64,000 bases of DNA from assembly GCA_028455995.1 (NCBI GenBank), contig JABELC010000014.1, positions 372,001 to 436,000 on the forward strand, read 5' to 3'. The notes below the pieces were generated by a model, which saw only the letters and a list, made by a program, of their open reading frames with translations, had not been told where the DNA came from and searched no databases. This DNA comes from Scleromitrula shiraiana. Its lineage: Eukaryota > Ascomycota > Leotiomycetes > Helotiales > Sclerotiniaceae. Positions 1 through 12,797 of this stretch are shown piece after piece. Within the stretch, counting starts at the first letter, position 1; each line of letters opens with the position of its first letter. Both the position numbers and the translations under genes were made by a program.

Positions 1-154
1 GTGGTGTGGTTCTAGCAACTTGGCAATTGGATCGCTATGATAATCGTTATTGTCATCGTATCTCCCTTCCTCCACATCATCCAATCTATCTCGTTCCCAA
101 TACATTCATCCTCTTTCCTCTAGGACATCTGGTACGTCTGGTACGTCTGATACT

Positions 155-2345
155 TCAATTTTGACCCAATCCCGAATCTACAGTTTCACTTATTAGCCAT
201 CTATTCATACACACCACACCATCCCTCCCCCCTTTCTCTCCCCCCTCTCTCACAAAAACAAAAATAGAAAGGTAAATAAACACATTAAATACATAATACA
301 TACCAACCTGCACCCCCTGCCCGGTCATACTACTATTCCTCGCCACGTCCACAAACGTCTGCGCGCAATCTTGGATATCTGTCTTTTTTATTTGGGTTGG
401 TTTGTTAGTGTGGTATGGAAGGAGAAGTATGGTATGGAAGGAGAAGTATGGTATGGAAGGAGAGGGTGGATTGGTGGATGGATGGAATAAGAAGGAGAGG
501 AAAGGGGGAAATGAGGGAAAGGAAAGGAAAGGATAGATGAATGGATGGATGGAAAGAGGGAAGAGAGGAGAAAAGGGAGAAAGGGGGGAAAGGAGGGAAG
601 GAAACATACCACTCTCTTCAAATAAGCCCTATCCTCCATGTTCTTGATACTTTCTTCTCCGTAGAGATTTCCCTGTTTACATTACGGATGATCCGCATAT
701 TAGCCTCAATATCATCATATCATATCTTATCATATCATCTCATCATATCACATCACATCAAACTCCAACTAGAACCACAATCCTCTTCCTTCCACCGAAC
801 TAGCCAACTAGCTAGACACCATCCCATCTCATCTCATCCCCCACAAAATACAACAACCAAACACTTAAAAAGCACTACTTAAACATCATACCATTCATTC
901 CTCCTAAAACAAACCAGAAACGAAAAAAAGGGGGGGGGGGAAACACAAACCCAGTCTGTAAGTAACAACCCAGGTAACACAGCATTAACCCTAACGATGG
1001 GGCCCTGAGTAGCAGCTAGACATTTCATCAAATGCAGTTGCGCGGCTTTGGTTACCGAGTAGGGCATACTACCTGTTTGTTTGTTTGTTTGTTTGTTAGC
1101 CTTTTCTCTTTCCATCACTATCACTTTGTATTTCTATTTCTTCCTTTCCGCCTCCTCTCCATTTTCCCTCTCCATCTTCTCTCGTCTCCTCATTTGTCCC
1201 CCAAACTCAAAAAAAAATAAAATAAAAATAAACTCGCAAACAAAAAAGAAAGAAAGAAAGAAAGCAAGAAAAAAAAATAAAAAAACTCACTCCCCGCTGC
1301 AATAACCCCCGCAATACTACCAGTAATAATAAACACGCCACCGTCCTCATTCCCCTTGAAAATCGGCAGCGCCTCTCTCATCAACCACGACTGCGCCAGG
1401 ACATTCGTGGCGTAGCATTTTTGCCAGTCGTCGGAGGTGGGGGCCGAGAGGTCCGAGAAGGGCGTGAAACGCGTGTAGCCCTTTTTGTAGTGTTAATGGG
1501 GAGGGAGGGAGGAAGGGAAGAGGAGGAGAAAAGAGGGAAGAGGAGGAAGAGAAGGGAGGGGAAGGGGGAAGACTAACAGCATTCGAAATAATAACATCCA
1601 GACCCCCCAATCCCTGAACCGTCCGTTGGATCAACGATATACAGTCTTCTTCTTTACTTACATCCTATATTCCATATTCATATATATCATTAGCATTAGC
1701 ATTAGTATTAGCATTAGCATACCATTAATCACCACCCTTAGCACCTTTGTCCTCCCTCCCACTTCCCCCTCCCCCAAAAAAAAGAGAACAAAAAAACCAA
1801 ACATACCCCCCTAACCACAACCGCCTTCCCCCCACCCACCCTCTCAATCCTCAATCTCAGCTCCTCCGCTCTCTCAGCGCTACCGCCAGAAACATAGTTT
1901 ATCGCCACATTGCAGCCCTCGTTTGCGAATTTGAGGGTGATGGCTTCACCTAGGCCTCTTTTTTGGAGGGGGGTTAGTTGGTTTGTTTGGAGGGGAGGAA
2001 ATGGGAAATCTATTAATAAATCTCCCATACGATACCAAAAAAAATAAAAAAATTAAATAAAAATAAAAGGAGACGACATAGATAGATAGATAGATAATAG
2101 ATAGATGAGATAGATCAATAATAAAATATCCCTCATACTTCATGTATGAAAGAAATGATATGATATGATATAACGGCATACAATCATCAACATGCAATAC
2201 AATCTCCATACAACGTGGAGAAACCCCAATGAAATACAATGCAATGAAATAAAATACAATGAGATGAAACCAAAATGCAAAGTCACACATCTTACCTCGT
2301 CCCACCCGTAATAAGTACATTTCTTCCCTTGAGTTGATATGGCAT
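155..2345 (-). CDS. Short-chain dehydrogenase/reductase (SDR), 8 exons, probable 1-base defect
   Basis: Classical SDR of about 248 residues, a Rossmann-fold NAD(P)-dependent oxidoreductase; the substrate cannot be told. Exons on the minus strand: 2345-2296, 1957-1807, about 1645-1578, 1480-1291, 1072-951, 672-610, 382-304 and 177-155. Seen in order: MPYQLKGRNVLITGGTRGLG (TGxxxGxG cofactor motif, joined across intron 1), GGLDVIISNAG, IITGSIAG with the active-site Ser, PYSVTKAA with the YxxxK catalytic pair, and a short C terminus ending VQVDSGLGQN. All junctions keep phase except exon 2 to exon 3. There the GTATGT donor follows a run of six G, and one more G would restore frame and give the expected Asp (VVVRGDC). 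So this is either a frameshift, a base-calling error in a homopolymer, or use of a weaker donor. Introns 1-3 and 5-6 are long and low-complexity for this genome. Identification as an SDR is firm; intactness is not. Confidence 0.85.
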
Positions 2346-3234
2346 TATTGTTGTTGTTATTGTTATTGTTATTGTTATTGTTATTGTTATTGCTGTTGTT
2401 ATTATTATTATATAAACGACGTTATTTGTTTTCAGGATTTGGGATCTTCTGTTGATCTTATGTTGATTTGATTTGATTGTGTATGTGTATTTATTTTTTA
2501 CTTTTTACTTTTCAAGAAAGAATAAGTTGCATTGGAAAGGATTGGAAAGGAATGGAAAGGAATGGAAAGGAAAGGATTTGCTACGAGGTTGGTGGAGTTG
2601 GGTATATATCATATTTAACCCCGCATCGTGATACGTTACCTATCTACCTACCTACCTACCTACCTTCTTCATATGATATGGTGTGAGTGGGTGGGTATCC
2701 TTGTTCTTTCGAGATCGTATGTAACGGTCTGGAAGTAACGGTAATTTTGTTGTTTGTACTGTACTCACTTGAGAATCAATTGAGGGTAGGATTATGAAGT
2801 AAGTGAATTATGAAGTAAGTGAGTATAGAAATATTCTTATTAGTTTTATTGTGAAATGGTAGTTTATGGTTTGTGGTTTTATTAATGCAGATAAATATAT
2901 TATCATATCACTTTGTAGATAAAAAGAAACGAGTCAATGAGTAAAATTTACTGGGCAATTCATTCCTTCTATGCCTTTGGTAATAGTTGAGAGAAGCTCT
3001 GATAATACATCTGGACTTATCCCATGCCAGGTAAGAAGTTTCATTCATAATTCATCCATCCATCCATCCATCCATCCATTCATCATTCCGCAAAATATTT
3101 CATCATATCATATCATATCATTCCATCATCCATTCAATAAAAGAGTACAATTGTAATTTCCATCAATCAGCATCATCAAAACACCATCAAAACCTCAAAA
3201 ATAGATGGAATAAACAATTCATCTCTTTACAAGT
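2346..3234. other. Intergenic spacer upstream of the SDR gene
   Basis: No gene is visible. It holds GTTATT trinucleotide runs (2350-2412), GGAAA-type repeats (2535-2575), CTAC repeats (2641-2664), CATC runs (3055-3080) and a small AT-rich stretch. It contains the SDR promoter and the 3' end of the Stf2-like gene. Confidence 0.6.
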
Positions 3235-3934
3235 CTACTTGGACTTAACATCTTCATCAACACTGCTACCCTCCGAACTATCCGTATTGACACGAGTAGT
3301 CTCTGGAAGCTCTTCAATTGCTCCATGGATATCTTCCTCAAAGACGGGATCAGCCTCGATTTGTTCAAATTTGGTCTTGAAGTCTTTGAGACCTGCAGTA
3401 TAAGAACTGCTGTTGGAGCGACGACGAGCATTGGCCAAGTTAAAACCTGAGTCTTGAACCTCTTCACCATCTACACCCCTATTGTTGATGAAAGAAATAT
3501 GAATTAGCATATATTACATAAGTAGTGGATGGAGGATGATTAAGATGAAAAGCAATTGGGAATTGAAGGTTTAGAAGAACATATCAAAAAGACATACCAT
3601 CCACCTTTACCAGCACCATTCTTCTTGGTCTTCTTTGGATCAGTATCGATATGACCAGATTTGGCAAAGTAGCGGGGCAAATGCTCCTCTGGAAGAGCAG
3701 TACCATCTGCGAGACCAGCATGATCACGATCATTGTATTTGTGTGATTTACCCACTGTGGATTATTGATATATTAGCATATGTATGGAATATTTGATGAA
3801 AGAGATATTTATAAAGTGATTGAGGATATACAATTGATATGGAAAGTAGTATGACAGATATTAGATGATGGTTAACTATGTTGAAGGGAAGGCGGGGTAG
3901 TAAGATCAATAAAGCAATATCAAAATAACTTACT
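3235..3934 (-). CDS. Stf2-like / 15-kDa ATPase-stabilising-factor-like small protein
   Basis: Small hydrophilic protein of about 133 residues in three exons: A of the ATG at 3934, then 3754-3598, then 3478-3235 with the stop. It begins MGKSHKYNDRDHAG. The core HIDTDPKKTKKNGAGKGGWG resembles the Stf2/Tfs-like family, which stabilises the F1Fo-ATPase-inhibitor complex and acts in desiccation tolerance in yeast; the same basic G-K-G-x-W-G patch occurs in HABP4/PAI-RBP1 RNA-binding proteins. The C-terminal half is acidic and ends SSVDEDVKSK. The start is unusual. Exon 1 ends CAACA before GTAAGT and exon 2 starts TGGGT after CCACAG, so splicing creates the ATG. No other in-frame ATG precedes the conserved part. 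Family assignment is by eye and moderate; the gene structure is well supported. Confidence 0.75.
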
Positions 3935-4356
3935 GTTGAAGGATAGTTTGATGGATTGATTGATAGATGTTAGAAGAGGGATTGAAAATAAGTATTTGGT
4001 AGATGTTGTTGATGATCAAGAGTCAAAGTTGTTGAATTTCAAAATATGATGAAAGAAAGAAGATTGATTCCTTAAGTAGTAGAAACAGAAAGTGAAGTTA
4101 ATAGGAGTATGGAGTAAAGCAGGTAAGATGGATGTAAAGAAGGGAAGAGAAGATTAAACAATGCAAGTTTCGGTTAGATCATCTAGTGATCAGTGATTAG
4201 GAGACTTACGTGACTAACTGACTACCTAGGTAGGAAACAAAACAAAGTAAAATAATAATAAATATTAATAAAATATGGTGGAATTATCACGCGACCTTTT
4301 TCTTGAATATACTATCGATGGTTGTTAATAACTTATTAGCAAAGCGAGCACAGGTA

Positions 4357-4410
4357 CCCTCTTACCCTCTTGCTCTCTTGCTCTCTTGCTCTCTTGCTCT
4401 CTTGCTCTCT
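4357..4410. repeat. TCTTGCTC tandem repeat
   Basis: About six copies of the octamer CTCTTGCT in a row. Confidence 0.9.
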
Positions 4411-4461
4411 CAAAAAGGTCAGATTGACATTAACATAGCCATAAGTGGAAATATATTTCAA

Positions 4462-4499
4462 GTACCACCTAGGTACTACCTAGGTACTACCTAGGTAAG
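4462..4499. repeat. ACCTAGGTACT tandem palindromic repeat
   Basis: Three copies of CCTAGGTACTA, each with the palindrome CCTAGG. Confidence 0.85.
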
Positions 4500-5219
4500 T
4501 TTAAGAAGATCTTTAAGCTTGTTCCAAATAAGGTAATTATAAACTATCTTTACATTCCTTTTACTCATTAAATTACTTTTTCTGGCTTGAGAGTATTCGT
4601 CATAAATGATGCTACTATTCGTATCTGATACATTCATTCACTTGATTCATTCATTAGTATTGCTTCAATAGAGATGATTATAACTGTATTATGTTGTATT
4701 ACCGGTATATACCGTTATGTATGTGTAAGACTGTAATAATATAATAATAAGTATTATTCATATCATCATTGTATTCTTTATGCTTTTAAAAACCTCACTT
4801 AAAAGAGTTCTCATCATGCAATACTAGCATACTACTACTCGAGTACTGGATATAAAACAGCTCATTCTTTGTTCTCATCCAAGGTGCCATTAAGAAAAAG
4901 AACCATAACTCAGGTCAGGTCATCTTATATGTACATGAATGAACAGATATATAATTATTATTACCCTCTAAAAAGTGCGTACTAGTATGTTTTTTATTGT
5001 TGTACGACTTTTCAATCCATTGATTTATCTCCCGATACTTCAAGATCATTCGATTCACTACGTTGACTTTTACTCCTAACTCCTACTCCATAAGGGTACA
5101 CACCGGTATGGGCTGGGTACTTCCAAAATGCGGGGAATTCTTAAGCTAAAACATGTACCAGTTCAGGGCTTAATAATAAAAGTGGATTAACCCAGTAGCA
5201 TGACGTGACATCCCTAGAA

Positions 5220-5274
5220 CTAGTCAATTTAAAGTCAATTTAAAGTCAATTTAAAGTCAATTTAAAGTCAATTT
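5220..5274. repeat. AATTTAAAGTC 11-bp tandem repeat
   Basis: Five near-perfect copies of GTCAATTTAAA about 350 bp upstream of the Dre2 start codon. Confidence 0.9.
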
Positions 5275-5627
5275 TTTGATTGGTTAGTTGAAATTTCTTT
5301 TGCCGTAGAAATCCCTTTTACCTTAATTCTTAGTGGCCGAAAATAACGGGAAGGGCCTAAAGGGCTTAATAATTATTTTCTACCACAATCCATCCATCTC
5401 CGATCAATTTCATGTTTCTGATAAGGAAATTCTTACCAAGACAGTTATTGAGAGAGAAAAAAAAATTTCTTTCTAATATTTTATAACTTAACTTTGTACT
5501 TACTTACAATTTATTCATTTTAAAGGAAAGAATCTTCAAGTCTAATCTTCATCAATACTTCATAATCATTTTGTGTAGTATTCAAATAAAGAAAGAAAAC
5601 TCAATCGCTGCGGCAATCAACCCCGCA

Positions 5628-6739
5628 ATGTCTCCTTCAGTCACCATTGACAACACCTCCGATTTCAGTCCGATCGTATCGACGACCAAGACGACTTCAT
5701 CCAATGTTCGCACATTACTCCTCGCACCTCCTTCTATCTCCAGCCATGAGGAAAAGCTAAAAGATGTTCTCGCCACTCACGATAGAGCTGTCACGGACCT
5801 ACAGATGTTGGATCGTCTATCTGCTGGATTAGTCACACTTCCAGACTCAACTTATGATTTGATCCTTATCCTCACTGATGCAGATGGCACAAGAGTTGAA
5901 TCAACTAGTCTATTGACAAGAGATATCTTTGGCAAAATCACACAATCATTGAAGGCAGGGGGGAAACTACAAGCGCAAGATGGCACATTTGGACAAGAGA
6001 TTGATGGAGCAGAATATCGCGAGGCGATTTTGGCAGGATTGGTAGTCGAGGGTGGGGTTATGATTAAACCGGATTATAGTGCCAGTGTAGCAGTACCTCT
6101 ACGGCTCCGCAGAAAGGATAATAGCAAGCCTGCTGCTGTCCCCGTTGCAGCCCCTCCTGTTACACCAGCGGTTGCGGCCCCGGTTCCGGTCACCATTCCT
6201 ATTCATGGCAAGAGGAAGAGTATTGATATGGCAGGAGATGATAAGGAGAGTGCACCAAAGGGTGTAGGATTCATTGATTTTAGCGATGATTTTGATGCGG
6301 AGGATTATGATGATGACGAGTTAATTGACGAGGATACTCTACTTACAGAGGAAGATTTAAAGAAACCCATTAAAATCCGTAAGTGATAACTCAAACCAAC
6401 TTTATCATATCACCATACTAACCCTAACTAGCAGCCGAATGTATACCAAGAGCCGGGAAGCGTCGTCGCGCATGCAAAGATTGCACCTGTGGACTTGCCG
6501 AAAAACTCGCAAAAGAGGACGCAGACAAGCGCGCCACAGCCGACAGTCAACTTCAAGCCCTCAAACTCGACACGGATGATCTCGCCGAGGTAGACTTCAC
6601 CGTGCAGGGAAAAGTTGGATCGTGTGGAAATTGCAGTTTGGGTGATGCGTTCCGTTGTGATGGGTGTCCATATATTGGAATGCCGGCTTTTAAACCGGGC
6701 GAGGAGGTTATGCTCCTTAATAACGAAATTCAATTGTAG
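5628..6739 (+). CDS. DRE2: Dre2 (anamorsin/CIAPIN1), cytosolic Fe-S cluster assembly
   Basis: Two exons, 5628-6378 and 6432-6739, giving 352 residues. Dre2 accepts electrons from the diflavin reductase Tah18 early in cytosolic Fe-S protein assembly. The N-terminal part (about 15-165) matches the degenerate methyltransferase-like domain (NVRTLLLAPPSIS, YDLILILTDADG, LKAGGKL). A Pro/Ala-rich linker follows, then the acidic stretch DFSDDFDAEDYDDDELIDE. Exon 2 has the two cluster sites: Cys254, 265, 268 and 270 (C-x10-C-x2-C-x-C, 2Fe-2S) and the twin Cx2C pair Cys315/318 and Cys326/329 (CGNC...CDGC). All eight ligands are present. Splicing joins ATC C to CA GCC and yields IPAECIPR. The ATG at 5628 is chosen because it precedes the conserved domain and no earlier in-frame ATG exists. 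Confidence 0.96.
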
Positions 6740-9160
6740 ATTTGCTTTTGGTTTTGGTTTTGGTTTTGGGGGGTTTATCCGGTTCTTTGGGATGGGATGG
6801 GATGGGATGGGATGTTGGCTTGGGATGGCGGGATTTGGTTGGTTGGTATGGCATCGTCTGGTCTGGTCTGGTCTAGTCAGGCTTGGCTTGGCTATGGTAC
6901 GGCGTAATGGTGTATCGGAGTTTTGCATAGAAGTGAATAACCATATACATACATACATACATTAGGCGGAGGGAGTGAGTGAATCACCGAATCATTTCCC
7001 ACTGGCAGATACAAGTTGAATCAAAACAAAATATCTATCTATCTATCTATCTAAATATAAATATAAATCCAAATAAAATAAAGAAAAGAAGAAGAATAAA
7101 TACATGAATCTACAAAATAATGCGATAGCACTCACAACCAACCATCTTATTACTCTTACTCTTCTGATATGTTACATCGCATTTAATATATACTCGACTC
7201 AATCGATGATAACTCCGCATTGGATATCAAGCAAGCAAAAAAGAATGAAAGAATGAAAGAAGGAAAGGAACTATCTTTGTTTTGACCCTTGTGGTTTCTA
7301 ATCTCTCTTGTTCTTGCTCTTGCTCTCTAATCCTTCTTACTCTCGCTCCTCTATCGTGATTGATATCTAACATCCTCTCAAAAAATTAATCCAGATTAAA
7401 ATACATCCAGCACGAACAACCCCCTCTCTTTCCTTCCTTGAAATTTCTAGTTATTTACTAGTATATAGTATATCATTCAAGTTTATACTGAAATATCATG
7501 ATATTAGATGTTATATGATAGTATCTAGTATCTATATATATATCTATCTACTCAGTCGATGCGAAATCAATGCGAATGCGAAATCTTCACTTTTAGATAT
7601 TTCTTTGTATTTATAAATATAAATATAAATATAAATATAAATAATTTTGGTATTAAAATGATATGATAGTACTTTATGAATGAATGAATGAATAAATAAA
7701 TAGAATATACCATCTCATTCGACTTATCGCTTTCGTGGGTAGAATTATACACACACACACATACACATACACACACATACACATACACATAATCTAAACA
7801 CCCCACCCACTTCAATATCCATCCAATATCCATCCAATATCCATGCAATATCCAATATCCTCCTGGCACATATAAAACCCAATCCAAATAACTTAATCAA
7901 GTTTAAATAAATCATGATAAACTATATTTGAATATCTATTTATATATTTATATATTGGTGTTGATATACTAGTAATATATATCTCTGATTTTCAAATTAT
8001 CTTTTTGAAATGTAGTGCAGGGTTTGATATTTTAAGTAATGTTGATATTTTAACTTGAAGTAGATATATTTCCCTACTACTACTACTAACTAGTATAACA
8101 AGATACCCACTGGCAGACGGATGAGAAATGGATGAGAGATGTATGATAAATGGATGGGAGATGGATATCGATAAGTTGAGAGGATAGGGGTTCGCTTATT
8201 TGTTTAGGGGGATGGGGATTCTTGAATGTTGGGGAGATATGTAGGTGTAGGTGTTGATGATTGGAGATGGATGGGTGGATGGAGATGGTCGGTTAGTTGG
8301 TTTATCTATGTCTATGTTCATGTAGTTGAGGAAATGGATTTATTTATATCCATATCCATATCCATATTCATATCCATATCCATATCCATATTCAGCGACT
8401 CGGTATTATCTACTCTACTCTACTCTACTTACTCTATTTCCCCCGGGCCCTTTATATTAATATCCCAAATAATATTGTATTTTCAAGTTATTGTATATAT
8501 ACATACTATCTTTCTCTCATTCATTTCATCTCATCTCATCTTCAAGTTCTCCTCCCCTCTCTCTATCAATTATTTATATCCATCTTAGCACCAACTTGAC
8601 CTATACTCACATATCTACTAGTATATCTATACAATCAACCTCAATCTCAAGAAAAAAGAAAAAAGAAAAAAAAAAGAAAAAAACAATTCTATAAAAAAAG
8701 ATGAGAAAAGAAAACTTGAAGTATGGAATTTTCCTCCCTATTTCTTCTTATTAATATCGATATCGATATCAAGATAGATCATTAAGTTAAATTGGAATTA
8801 GATAGTTTCTCATCGTGCATGAAGATTTTATATGATTAAAGTGGTGAATAAATAGGAGATAGAAAAAAGAGAAGAGAAGAGAAGAGAAGAGAAGGGGTGA
8901 GAGTAGAGATGAGAGATGAGTGAAAAAGTGCATCTCTTTCTTTCTTTCCTCCTTTCTCCCCTAATTATCCTCTAACCTTCTTTTTTTCCTCCTCAAAAAG
9001 AGTCTTTAATCTAGATATAAATATAAATATACTATATATATATATGAACCCCCCAAAACACAAAACGAACATCTAAATCCCACATAATTAATCCCTATCC
9101 CCATCGATCTCATTTATTTCCGTATGTAATATATATTTGCAGTATCTTATATCTTCTAGT

Positions 9161-9396
<236 letters not shown>

Positions 9397-11280
9397 AGTG
9401 ATGATGAGTATAAGGATAAGGAAGGATTGATATAGAGTTTTATATAGGGGAATAGAGTGGAATAGAGATGGGAGGAAGGGAAAGGGGATAAGATGAAATA
9501 AGATGAGATAAGATGAAATGAAATAAGCATTACGGATTTATTGAGACTTTACGACTTTAAGATTTTGAGAATATAAAAGAAGATTAAAAAGGAGAAAGAG
9601 AAGACTCAGAAAAAGATCAAGAGGGAAGTTTAAAGAGGATGATGATAGCGGGGACATTTTACAGCAGGAGAGAAGCGGGTTATCATAACTCCTTATTTAT
9701 TTTTTTATTTTTATTTTTTTTCATCAAATTTTTGTATCAAGAGGGTGGAAAGAAGGTAATATGAGGGGAATAGATTAGTTACTCATATTCATATTAATAT
9801 TCATATTCGGATTCGGATTCGGAGTCGATGGACTCGCTGACGTGGAGGATTTTAAGTTTGAGTTTGAGTTTGAATTTGAATTTGGAGCTGTGGGTAGGGT
9901 GGTTGGAATATTTGTGATTGTGATTGTGATAGGAAGGGGAGAGAAGAGAAGAGAAGAGAAGAGAAGAGAAGAGAAGGAGAGGAGAATGTTATATTCTTGG
10001 AGTTTTGTCACATTTTTTTTTTTTCTTTCATTTAGCTGTGAGGTGCGTGAGGGAGATCTAGAAAGGATGGGATGGGATGGGATAGGATAGGATAGGATAG
10101 GATAGGATAGGATAGGATAAAAGAAAACGAAAGGAAATTTAGGGAAGAAGAAAACAGATGACTCGAGGAGAGGAGAGGAGAGGAGAGGAGAGGAGAGGAG
10201 AGGAGAGGAGAAGAGAAGAGAACGGGCATCAATTATATGGCTTTATTACAGTATTATATAAAGAAATATCTAGAGAGGAGGAACCTATCTATATCTAAAT
10301 GATTAATAAGATATTCAAACTACAAACCAGATCTCTATGTACTTTTGAATTAACAAATAAAGCACGCTATCTATCTATTACCTACTGTAGCTCGAGCATA
10401 GTATCTAACACCTGTATATACAATAATATCGAGTATACATATATTTATAAATAAACCTAGAGTATCGTATCGGTATGAATATGAATATGAATATGAATAT
10501 GAGTATCAAATTCAATATCCACAGATAGATAAATCATGATAAATAAATCATGATAAACTACAAATGAATCGAAAAGACTAGGTGAGATGATGATCCATCT
10601 ATCTATCTATCTATGCACATACCCACAAACGAAACAATACCATCGCATTATCGAGTTTCGGCGTAAACGGAAGTGAGATCAAAAATAACTAAACCCAGAT
10701 ACATACCGTAGATCGATACGATATAATGCATATCATTGATGGCATAGTATGATAGCATAGTATGATAGCATAGTATGAAATAGCATAGATACTAGAGATA
10801 AGATCATATCATATCGGATCGGGTCGGCTCTGAGGGGGTTGTGGGGACAATAGATGGAATGGAGTATTGACTCATCGTCGAGCATCAAGAGAAAAGTCCG
10901 AATAATACACATCGATGATGCAATATCAAGCTTTTGTTATCAAGAAAGTAAGTAAGTGGATCTGCCCACTCCTTGTCTTGGTAGATGAGTTAAAGAAGAT
11001 TGAAGTCTGTTTACATGTTTGTTTCATGCTGGCTAGGATTAGAAAATCAGGGGAGAGGAGGGGTTGAGAAAGAATATGTTACTGTAGTACTGTAATTGGG
11101 TTTCTTCTCTTGGGTTGCAGGGCTACTATATAACCGTTAAAAGTTCATGTTTACTCAACTACGGAGTGTGAACGATGTAATATTCGGATTTTTACCTGGT
11201 ATACGAGTATAATGTGTTAAAATGGAAGAGTATGCAATTAGATTGAGATGAATATTGACTGCAGTATTAGTTGAACTCAT

Positions 11281-11380
11281 CATACGTACGTACGTACATA
11301 CGTACTGCTTCTGATAATCGTACGTATGTACGTACTGCTTCTGATAATCGTACGTATGTACGTACTGCTTCTGATAATAG
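11281..11380. repeat. 30-bp tandem repeat with CGTACG palindromes
   Basis: Three consecutive copies of a unit beginning CGTACGTATGTACGTACTG and ending CTTCTGATAAT. Each carries the nested palindrome GTACGTATGTAC/TACGTA, and the first copy is partial. Confidence 0.85.
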
Positions 11381-12214
11381 CTTCCCTACCAGCTCGGTAC
11401 TCGAGAGCTTCTTATCACACTTATGTAAGAATTGTCACTGACGATCAAAGCAAAGCTTCAAGCCCGGGGAATACAAAATACGAGTTCCGGATTCCAAGTC
11501 AGCATCTTTCTATCCTTTCAGAAGTCACCTCACCTCACCTCACTTCACCTCTTGCTCACCTCATTTCACTCAAGCCTCCGGACACCGGAGAATAGAGATA
11601 AGATCTCATCAGCCAGCACCCTCGTCTCGCCTCGCCTCGTCTCGCCTCGTCTCTCCCCTCGCATGACTTAAAACTCAACAAAACACCAAAACTCAATAAG
11701 ATGGGTGAGAAACACGCAAGGCAAGGCGAGGCGAACCCGGCAAAGTAACTTACTTAATATAAGTGATAGAAGAGAAGCGGTATAGGCTCTTCATGTCAAA
11801 ATAGAACATTTAGAACGTTATTCTCCACTTTTTCGTTCAATTGATTTACAGTCCGTGGGTATAATGATAGTGTTTCCTTTTTGGTTTGGTGATGAATTCA
11901 TTTATTCATTTATTCATTTATCAAATAAGATGGATTTAATTACTAAAATGAGTAAAAGATGGGTATTTTAACTAATAGTATAGATGGATTGAATTGAATT
12001 GATTAATGTTTTTTAAGGTACCGTACCGGTAATTTGACCCTTGTGTGTTTTCCATGTTTATCAGGGGTTTTTGAGTTTTTAGTGTTTAAAGTGGAGAATT
12101 AGAATGGATTGGAATGAGATGTTGCGAACCGGAAGCTGGGAGCTGGGAAGCTTGAAGATCAGCTTATCGTGTTTGGGAAGTGAGGTGATTGAGAAAAGGA
12201 AGGGAAGGGAAAGG

Positions 12215-12300
12215 AGGATATGGATATAGATATGGATATAGATATGGATATGGATATAGATATAGATATGGACATGGATATAGGCATGGATATGGACATG
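12215..12300. repeat. ATGGATATAG/ATGGAC degenerate minisatellite
   Basis: A degenerate array of GGATAT, AGATAT and GGACAT hexamers. Confidence 0.85.
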
Positions 12301-12797
12301 GAAAAGGGAAGCTTTGATACTCAACATTTTTGAGAAAGAATGTACCATAGCTCTTTCTACACGTATCTACACGTATCTACTCTAGATAGGTATGAAGGTA
12401 TGAAGGTATGAATATAAGAACACGGTGAGATGGTTAAGTATCCCTTTTTTTTTTCTTTCCCTTCTTTCTCTCTTTTTAATATTTCCTTCCTTCCTTCCTT
12501 AACTTCCACGCCTTCAATCCTATAAATTTGATTGGTGATCAGTAACATCCCAATTGTACCTCATTGTACATCAATTCAGCTTTCCTGAACCCCGTATTCC
12601 CCTCAAATTCCTCCTCACCTTTTATGTAACCCACCTCAAGATTTCCCTTCTTTCCGAAAGCAAAGACAGACCAAAGCAACACCAAAACGTTAAATCCGTC
12701 ACATTACATTCATACCATATCATACAAATACCATATCGATTCATCTCTCTCATCACAAACTTCAAGATTCAAATTCAAACACAACATTATATCGAAA

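Larger units (their letters stand above)
3935..5627. other. Divergent intergenic region with short tandem repeats
   Basis: Promoter region between the Stf2-like gene (minus) and Dre2 (plus). The first part (about 3935-4100) is the pyrimidine-rich 5' UTR of the Stf2-like gene read on the minus strand. No coding sequence is supported. Repeats are listed separately (4357-4410, 4462-4499, 5220-5274). Confidence 0.6.

Noticed and set aside
155..639. Pro/Ser/Phe-rich minus-strand frames
   Set aside because: They are read-through of SDR intron 6 into exon 7; the genuine exons are short pieces within.
8226..8694. Overlapping plus-strand frames of 67-120 codons
   Set aside because: Composition is that of ATATCC and T-rich repeats; no domain.
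11400..11450. Possible third MITE fragment (GTACTCGAGAG ... CACTGACGATC)
   Set aside because: Only the 10-bp end CACTGACGAT matches well; the rest needs gaps and could be chance.
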